Source: Strongylocentrotus droebachiensis (taxonomy: Eukaryota > Echinodermata > Echinoidea > Camarodonta > Strongylocentrotidae). Taken from it: DNA of 64,000 nucleotides. Each line of letters begins with the position of its first letter. Within the stretch, counting starts at the first letter, position 1. This document shows positions 57,352 to 64,000 of this stretch, one piece after another. Below the pieces are notes generated by a model. It did no database searches. It was not told the origin of the DNA and saw nothing but the letters and a program-made list of their open reading frames with translations. The DNA is taken from NCBI GenBank assembly GCA_035222895.1, contig JAVYIG010000899.1, positions 288,530-352,529 on the forward strand. Direction: 5' to 3'. A program made the position numbers and the translations under genes.

Positions 57352-57650
57352 TGAAACTATAAAACCAAAATGCATTTTGTATTCTAAAAATTGGAGTACA
57401 AAGAATAATAAAAGGTGAATGAAATGCATAAACACCACAAAAACCTGGGGAGGAAGCATTCATAAATTTAAATACATATAGTTGATAAAGTACTCCGATG
57501 AAACTATAAAACCAAAACGAAATTTGCGTTCTGGCAATTGGAGTACAAAGAATGATAGCAGGTGAATGAAATGCTTCAACAGCAACATAAACACCTGGGA
57601 AGCTAGGAAGCATCCATACATTTGAATAATTTAGTTGATAAACGATTCCG
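57352..57650. repeat. Two-copy 147-bp tandem repeat
   Basis: The block starting TGAAACTATAAAACCAAAA and containing TTGGAGTACAAAGAAT and GGTGAATGAAATGC occurs at 57352 and again at 57499. The 135-codon minus-strand frame here is a translation of the repeat, with its two halves repeating each other (FHSPxIILCTPI), and has no known domain. Confidence 0.75.
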
Positions 57651-57896
57651 CATGTGGACGTTTGTTGGAGCAGAAAGCAGTGGATTCTTAACAACACGAA
57701 CCCATTTAATGTCGGAACGTAAATTAAATTTGGCGCGGTTGGAAAATGCATCTTTCTACCCTGCGACTTGAATGGTGCGATCCAGTAAATTAAAACAGTA
57801 AAATGGCTCTTATTTTAAAATTACTCATTAAATAAAACCCAAAACTTCAGTGATATCAAAACAAATATGTTAAATCTTACTAATAGTTAAAAAAAG

Positions 57897-58312
57897 ATGT
57901 ATAAACATTGTGAAAGTGTCGCATTTTACGATAAAAGACGCCGATTTAGCGAAGATGACGTCATTAGTGCGCTTGCATCAGGAATTCAAGGTCAAAAGTT
58001 CAATTCAGACACTGATAAGTTATTGGTCGAGCCTTTTTGTTTCCTTTATTCCGACAAAATTATACAATCAATCAAAACAAGTTTAATACCAGAAGAAAGC
58101 TAACGATTAGTATTTTCATTAACCGCTTGCCCCAAAGTCGCTTGACCACAGTGAAACGAGTGAGAGCTTGCGAGAGCGGCCAAAGTGTGATTGAAACTCG
58201 CTATTTGCTCTTCTCCAACGCAAAAGGAGACGAAATTGTGCTGGATAAATGTATTTTTTCCGACGAAAGTACAGAAAATTTGCATATGGTCTTTTTATAT
58301 TATACTTTATGA
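57897..58312 (+). other. Unidentified open frames
   Basis: Two overlapping frames (57897-58103, 68 residues; 58037-58312, 91 residues) have fairly mixed amino-acid composition, e.g. FSEDDVISALASGIQG and SNAKGDEIVLDKCIFSDEST. They could be exons or remnants of one gene separated by a frameshift. I do not recognise a family and see no decisive splice sites. Confidence 0.2.
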
Positions 58313-60440
58313 AATGTTACCCGAGTGACTTCCGGGCGCCCCAATGCTGGAAAGAAACGCACATTTTAGAAAACTTCACTTTTTCATGAAAAAATGCTTA
58401 TTTGTTCTATGCACGCAAGTCAGATTGAGCGGATGATACAACGTTTCCATATGTGACTAGTCTTGACGAAATAAACCGTATATGTATGAGTTTAAGGAAA
58501 ATGACCATGTGCGCATGCGCAGGTATAGATAGTTTGTTGTAGATTGTAGGAAAATTAGCACCCGGTCCCGGGTTTATAGGGTTTAATTTGTAGACATTGG
58601 CGCATTGGCATTAATGTATTCGTCGGTAATTGGTGGCTAGTTGTGTCGGTAATTGGTGCCCCCCCCCTCACATATTGCTTTTTTCATTTCCATTGGAAAA
58701 GTCGTTGATTAATTCTTGTTTAGTATGAACATAAACCAGTTTTACTCTGAAAAGGTAATCAAACTACATTTGTATAGGCCGAGTCAACATGAAGGAGTCG
58801 TACAGTCTACGAAATTAATGTTGGACAACAACTGGTAGGCAAATAAATCAGGATTGTAATACAAATATAGTTATATCATGAGCTCATGACGGTTAGGCAC
58901 ACAAACATTATTCATCACAATACCTCGGTAATACCATCAATTAAACAGATCGATTTTGTCCTTTCCGGGTAACGTAATTGTTCAGTCTGTTGTCGGTGTG
59001 GTGTCGGTCCCCTTTGTGTGACCGAGGTATTAATCCCACTGTCAAACTGACTCTAAACCAAATCTAAACCGACCGACTCTTGGCTAAACGGAGTAATGGA
59101 ATTTTCGTTTGGTCCATTATTGGTGTAGTGTCGGTCTCGGTCATGTGACTTGGGTATTGATACTTACATGGGACTTGTGTCGCAGGTAGTATGGTCATAG
59201 CCAGCCGAGCTGCCTTGAGCAGCTGTTGTAAGAGAGAATAATGTGATAGAGGAATTCTAGTTATTATCTTTCTGAAAATAAAAAACTAGCCCCGTAGTAA
59301 AAATTTTGATCAAATACCGAATTTCAAATATTTTTATGTACGCATTATGCGATTATTTATCCAAGGGGATTCAGATTCGCTACATACCCACATAAACAAT
59401 TCTCAATATTTGTTTCAAATTTGTTTATTCCCCAGTTTAATAAGGGAATGATCGTCCGTTCAAGATAAATTTCCGTCCGCGCGAGCTCTCGTAATACATA
59501 GCATATATGGGAAAAACATGCCTATAGAAAAACTATTATAGCTCTTTTGGATGCACCGGAACCCTCAATTTGTTTTCTTATTTGAATAGAGTATGAACCG
59601 GAGATATGATTTCATGTCTCATTTGACCATTAAGCATATCGTGACATCATCATATTGACCTTGGAACTCAAAATGCGAATTTGCATATTATGACGTCAGC
59701 ATATTGATGGAAAATTGATTGTATCTCTGTAAATATTGATTGATTCTCTTTTTAATGTTGATATGTTGTAGCTACGACAATCTTCTTCAAGATCAGTACA
59801 CATTAATTTTCATTTTGATGACGTCATCATAGTCAAAATTGCGATTATAGGTAACATGACAGAATTTTCTTAATTTGCGTGTCATGTCTATGGCCGTAGA
59901 TGAATTTCGTTCAAATCATGAATCTACATGACATTAATCGTTGAGCACCATCCAGCTCATTTGTGCTCTATGTTCTCCCAAATTTGGGTATGTTATAGCT
60001 GAGACTATGGGCTATAGAAACTGTGACTTTTGTTTTTCAATCAGATGTTTGGATCATGTCGAAATTTCCACAAGAAAGTTGTAATTGCGACCATGCCAAG
60101 GCTATTTTTGCATGTAAAGTCTATGAGAAAAAATGAGAGAAATGGCAAGTCACGATAAACGCACCCCAGGATATCTCAACCTTCTTATTATGTAATATGT
60201 TCGTGCTTTGTACGTCAATGGTTACTCATATCACATCGTTTGGAATGTTCTGCAATGATACTTGAAAACACAAAGCATAATTGCTGTAGACTGAACTATA
60301 ATTGGAGGATTAAAGTTAGATATATGAAACACACAAATAATAACATACTCGATCAACACGAATCCCGCTAATAGGGTTTTGCGTTTCATTACAGTCTTTG
60401 ATAGAAATAGAGAGAGTGGGCCGGCAGTAAAAAGCCGATA
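58313..60440. other. No gene recognised; GTCGGT-rich region
   Basis: 58.6-59.17 kb has many GTCGGT/ACCGAC words (for example GTTGTCGGTGTGGTGTCGGT near 58,990), possibly a degenerate minisatellite. 59.5-60.2 kb is AT-rich and has several TGACGTCA-like words. Nothing coding is recognised. Confidence 0.4.
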
Positions 60441-60445
60441 TTGAG

Positions 60446-60463
60446 GAGTCCTGAAAAGGACTC
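60446..60463 (+). repeat. GAGTCCT-GAAA-AGGACTC hairpin
   Basis: A perfect 7-bp stem closed by a GAAA tetraloop. About 15-40 nt downstream are CTGACGA (60477-60483) and CGAAACG (60501-60507). These words recall the CUGANGA and GAAA core of hammerhead ribozymes found in Penelope-like and related retroelements, but the pairing needed for a functional fold is not complete. Low-confidence interpretation; the stem-loop itself is clear. Confidence 0.4.
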
Positions 60464-60593
60464 TCGGTAAAAACCTCTGACGACGGATAGTCAACCTGTT
60501 CGAAACGTTGATTCCCTACTAATTCCCATCCTCCCTCTAACCGGCGCTATAGTTCACTTTATTTTGATGGAATTCGTTCCTTTTTCCTTTATA

Positions 60594-61484
60594 CCCCCTT
60601 CACATACACGGATTTTTCTTACGAGTCCTTACGGATTGCGCAAATTTACGGATCTTTCACAGATCCTTACGATTTGGCCACTTTTACGACCAATTTAAGA
60701 GTTGTTACGAGTTATAACGAGCTGTTCACGGTTTATTACGGATTGTTACGAGTTATAGCGATGTATTTACGGCAAAATTCAACGAGTTGTTATGAGTTGT
60801 CACGGATAATTACGAGCAACGTACGGGCATTTAGCGACCTGTTTACGTGTTGTTACGAATAGTTACGAGTGAGATACGAGTATTTACGAGTCCTTTGGAT
60901 TTTGCAGCTTTTATACTTTTCCCCAAATCGTAAATAATACGTAAGAATACGTAAACATTACGTAATGATACGAAAAGTATACGTATATATTCGTAAAACA
61001 CTCGTAACTACACGCAAAGCGCTCGTAATAGTTCGTAACAATCCGCAAAGCCATCGTAACACGACCCGAATAAATCGTGAACAACACGTAAGCATTCGTA
61101 ATAATCCGTAAACAATCCGTAAATAAATCGTAAACTAACCGCAAAAAATAATTACACAAATTGTTACGAGTCATTTGCGGATTCTTGCGAGCAGTTTACG
61201 GATGGTTAATAGTTTTTGCGAGCTGTTTACGATACCTACGGATTGATACAAGCTATTTACGAGTTATTTACGGACAAATAAATCCGTGGACAATCGTAAG
61301 AAGATTTTGGACATGTCAACAAATTTGCCTCTCCTGTCACGGATCCTTACGAGTGTCTGCGAGTTGTAGCGAGTTGTGTCGAGCTATTTACGGATACCAG
61401 CGAGTTATTAACGAATGCTTGCGATTGACTACGAGTTGGCGATCCGTAAGGACTCGTAAGTAAAATTCGTGGATGTGAAGGGGG
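60594..61484. mobile_element. 891-bp TA-flanked element with phased TTACGA motif
   Basis: The ends CCCCCTTCACATACACGG and CCACGAATT...TGTGAAGGGGG are ~45-bp imperfect inverted repeats that continue inward through TTACGAGTCCTTACGGATTG. TA flanks both sides. The interior is built almost wholly from TTACGA/TTACGG words spaced mostly ~10 bp apart; the orientation switches to the complement (CGTAA) between about 60,930 and 61,140, then back. No coding sequence. A shorter relative lies at 46003-46530. Confidence 0.8.
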
Positions 61485-61489
61485 TATTA

Positions 61490-62520
61490 ACGTATTAAAA
61501 TTATTGGAAATAAGATGATTATTAAAAAAAAAGGAACATTTCAAATCTTAGGTAGTTATTAAATCAACTGTCAGTACTTCTAAAAACGAGTATTCTGTCT
61601 GTAAATTAAGACCACGAGATATATTCACAATATCTGTGTTGTATTCTTAAAAACTGAAACATTTCGAATATTTGTTTGTCATTAAATCTTCATTGATTAT
61701 TCACGCTGAGGTGATATAGATGGATCGAATTGTAACACAATATAAATGGATACAGAATTATACGACATTCATTTGGATAAAATTTGTTTTCTCTGGTGAT
61801 CTTTTTTAGAACTAAGTATTTTCATCGAAAATCAATGAATATTAAATTAGATCAATTCATTTGCCATACGAAAAATCGTGTGTTGAATTATGTCGAATTT
61901 TAAACTTTAGCCTTTGAAATAAAAGTAAACTTTACTATAAGTATAACAAAAATAAGTCGTATAGTTTGGTTTTTCTTTATATTACACAAGGACATAAAAA
62001 CTGTCATATTAACACTTGAAATAGAAATCTAGTACCTAATCTATTTTTCAACTAAGTCGCTTGGATCTGTTCTATTTTCGTTTGAATGAATGAAATTTGA
62101 CTCTCATCAATGAATTTATCTGCATGTTATCCTTTATATCAATATTAATGATGCTATTTTGGCGCCATTAATTAACGTTGACTGAAATGAAGATAACTAT
62201 TGTAGTTATTGTCCTTAAAAATCTAAATCTTATTAGCAATAATTTACCATTTCTTGTCATTGCTAATAGGTTAGCATGAAAATTGGCTGCTCCGAAAAGA
62301 ATTTTCCCCAAGGATAAAATAAGTGATTGAATAAGCTAGACATTCGCATAGAATTTAAAAAAATTGTAATTTTGCAATCAAAGCAAAGTATATTTATTTA
62401 TTTAATGAGCAATGTATGTCACTTAATATGCATGTCATCTGCCTCTCTATTTCTAATAAACAGATACTGTTTAAAGATATTAATCTAACACATATCACAT
62501 ATTAAATTAGAAAATATATA
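61490..62520. other. AT-rich DNA, no gene recognised
   Basis: No sustained coding frame or repeat is recognised. If the gene with the signal-peptide exon is real, this is the beginning of its first coding intron. Confidence 0.45.
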
Positions 62521-62529
62521 AGGACTTAC

Positions 62530-62609
62530 CGCGTTTTGTAGGTAATGTGAGCCTCGATGGTTCCAAGCACCACTGCTAGAAAGAGAAGGCAGTGTATTGC
62601 ACGACCCAT
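62530..62609 (-). CDS. First coding exon of a secreted protein (partial gene)
   Basis: Starting at the ATG at 62609 the minus strand encodes 26 residues and ends phase 2 at a consensus GTAAGT donor (62529-62524). The N-terminus is a clear signal peptide: MGR, a hydrophobic core (CLLFLAVVLG), and a likely cleavage after TIEA, leaving HITYKT at the mature end. The protein would enter the secretory pathway. Later exons should lie to the left but I cannot identify them. The mucin exons on the same strand at 47.3 kb are 15 kb away and start in a different phase, so linkage to them is only a possibility. An upstream out-of-frame ATG at 62673 opens a 62-codon frame that overlaps this exon, and could reduce translation unless spliced out. 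Confidence 0.6.
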
Positions 62610-62830
62610 GTTTTTGTTTAACTCTTTTTGTCTGAGTGACTTGGGTGGCCAAGCCATGAGCAACGATAAACATTGTCTAAAGTTTCAAGCAGTCTTGACT
62701 CTCAGAAATAATTCGGGGCTCCTTTTTTGCGTTCTCTCAATAATGTAGAAGAACAAATGTATTCGCAGTCCAAGCTCTCTAAAAAATCGGGCTTTAGGAG
62801 AGAGCAACACTTGAAGAGGGATTTTCGTGG

Positions 62831-62840
62831 GCCTTTTATA
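62831..62840 (-). promoter_or_regulatory. TATA box of the secreted-protein gene
   Basis: The minus strand reads GGATATAAAAGGCCC, a strong TATA box, about 220 bp upstream of the start codon. Transcription would be expected to start near 62,805, giving a 5' untranslated region of roughly 200 nt. Confidence 0.6.
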
Positions 62841-62859
62841 TCCATGTCTGGGGGTAATT

Positions 62860-63485
62860 GTGAGCAGCATGGTTGTTAGAAGGTTGCGCACAATACTTCT
62901 AGATAAACTTCACCAAACAGTTTACTTCACCAAGAGGTTGGTAAAGAGAAGGGGACGCATTACCATAAGAAAACGAGAAATCCTCTGGGGATTAATTGTT
63001 CTGGTAAGGATGTGCATGCGACTGGAATGAGCGCATATTCGGCAACTAACTAATTGTGTAGGTATGTATAACGGGAGCTAAGGCGAGATTACATCTTTTT
63101 GTCGATTCCATTTACAAGCTCGGTTTGTCCAATACAGCAGACCTGTATTACAGATACTGTGTCTCTTTTGCAGCGAACATCAAATTCTGTAAAACATTGC
63201 AGGAATCATGAATATGTCATGTATGTCCTATCTGTGAAATGTAAACGTTAGTAATGTCCCAGTATTCAAACTATGCAAGAAAACCCGTTTACTCTATATA
63301 AATCACTGTCTAACACTATTGGGCGACTGACTGACTGACTTCTGGTTATCTTTGGTATAAACATACATAAATGAGCTGTAACAGGTACATGCAGTATTTG
63401 TCTACATGAATAACCCAATTCTTTTAATGGCCAAAATTAAATTGATTGAGTCTTTGCGCAGGACAAAACATACGACCATTTGGTA
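62860..63485. other. No gene recognised
   Basis: Upstream flank of the TATA promoter and AT-rich DNA; nothing else is recognised. A 67-codon frame at 62827-63030 has no domain. Confidence 0.4.
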
Positions 63486-63489
63486 TTGC

Positions 63490-63715
63490 GGCATCACTTT
63501 TAAACATACACCAGCGACATGTCTAAACATTATCCAGACATTTGTTTGATATCGTGACACCAATTAACATTTCTGAATTATGATCGATTTACCACCTCAT
63601 TACACGCCTTAAAACAAAAGAGTTGTAAATGGTGATAACACGCGATTGATGTTTGTATATCCTTTGTCCGAGACTGGACGGCGCGTACGAGTACACAACT
63701 GTTTGAAATGGAGCG
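63490..63715. repeat. Dispersed partial copy of the 1.3 kb repeat
   Basis: The segment from ACATACACCAGCGACATGT through GACTGGACGGCGCG closely matches the corresponding part of the tandem units at 10.4-15.8 kb (for example 13,485-13,680). The copy stops abruptly at about 63,710, near the point where the MITE sits in units 1 and 4. The last ~285 bp of the window show nothing else. Confidence 0.8.
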
Positions 63716-64000
63716 CATTTGAAATCGGAACATTAAATCTACATCCAGACAATTTGGCGATTGGCGATAGCGAGCATTACAAAACTATTTCCTACAATAA
63801 ATCAACTTCGACATAAATGTAATTGTACTTCGAAATTTGTCTAGATCTAGTTTTATCGTCTTGAATAGATTAGGGCAAAACAAATGGTAACGGGTACATA
63901 CCGTGCGTCCCAAGAGCTGCCGAATAAAAAAATATATGATTCTGTTATTTTTTTACATCTGTGACTTTGAATAAAAACCTTCACCCCACATTTCAATTAT

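Noticed and set aside
57344-57751. A 135-residue minus-strand frame
   Set aside because: It is the translation of a two-copy 147-bp repeat (length divisible by 3 by chance), with no domain.

Overview
The window is eukaryotic nuclear DNA, AT-rich, with spliced genes (GT/AG boundaries), a TATA promoter and much decayed mobile DNA. The mix of tRNA-headed SINEs, L1/Tx1-like and CR1/L2-like LINEs, a BEL/Pao fragment, a PIF/Harbinger transposon and mucin WxxW (CysD) domains suggests a marine invertebrate. An echinoderm or other invertebrate deuterostome is my best guess, but this is inference and no marker here fixes the species.

Layout. 1-4.1 kb: low-complexity DNA, minisatellites and an old copy of a dispersed repeat. 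4.55-7.27 kb (+): an intact four-exon MADF/BESS-type DNA-binding protein gene with a SINE in its last intron. 8.7-10.1 kb: LINE remnant. 10.4-15.8 kb: four tandem copies of a ~1.3 kb unit, two of them carrying a 117-bp palindromic MITE, followed by a minisatellite. 17.6-18.7 kb: decayed THAP-domain gene. 18.8-20.7 kb: MITE, a large GA/TC inverted structure, a hairpin and a ~64-bp repeat. 22.3-24.1 kb: a SINE split by a 5'-truncated LINE with a clean 10-bp target duplication. 25.3-28.4 kb (-): CR1/L2-like retrotransposon with endonuclease, reverse transcriptase and an FP-like ORF1 domain.

The centre of the window (28.5-47.4 kb) is a broken mucin locus. Several fragments on both strands encode a Mucin2_WxxW (CysD) domain followed by Thr/Pro/Gly-rich repeats. 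The most striking part is a ~9 kb tandem array (30.75-39.84 kb) whose ~191-bp unit is the N-terminal two thirds of the WxxW exon. Every unit I inspected has a stop codon in place of the first tryptophan. The array has higher-order repeats of about 727 bp, and these copied the junction with a BEL/Pao fragment. I consider this exon-derived satellite the most notable finding.

42.5-43.6 kb (-) holds a possible small three-exon basic-protein gene. 48.57-53.07 kb is a 4.5 kb Harbinger transposon with a perfect 32-bp terminal inverted repeat and TAA target duplication. It sits inside a ~75-110 bp tandem repeat and contains a frameshifted HARBI1-like transposase on the minus strand and a perfect 44-bp-arm hairpin. 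53-61.5 kb is mostly repeats, including a 79-bp array and a TA-flanked element with ~45-bp inverted ends built on a 10-bp-phased TTACGA motif. 62.5-62.85 kb (-) carries the TATA box and signal-peptide first exon of a secreted protein that would continue to the left.

Only the MADF/BESS gene, the signal-peptide exon and perhaps the small basic gene look alive. Nearly everything else is decayed or repetitive.
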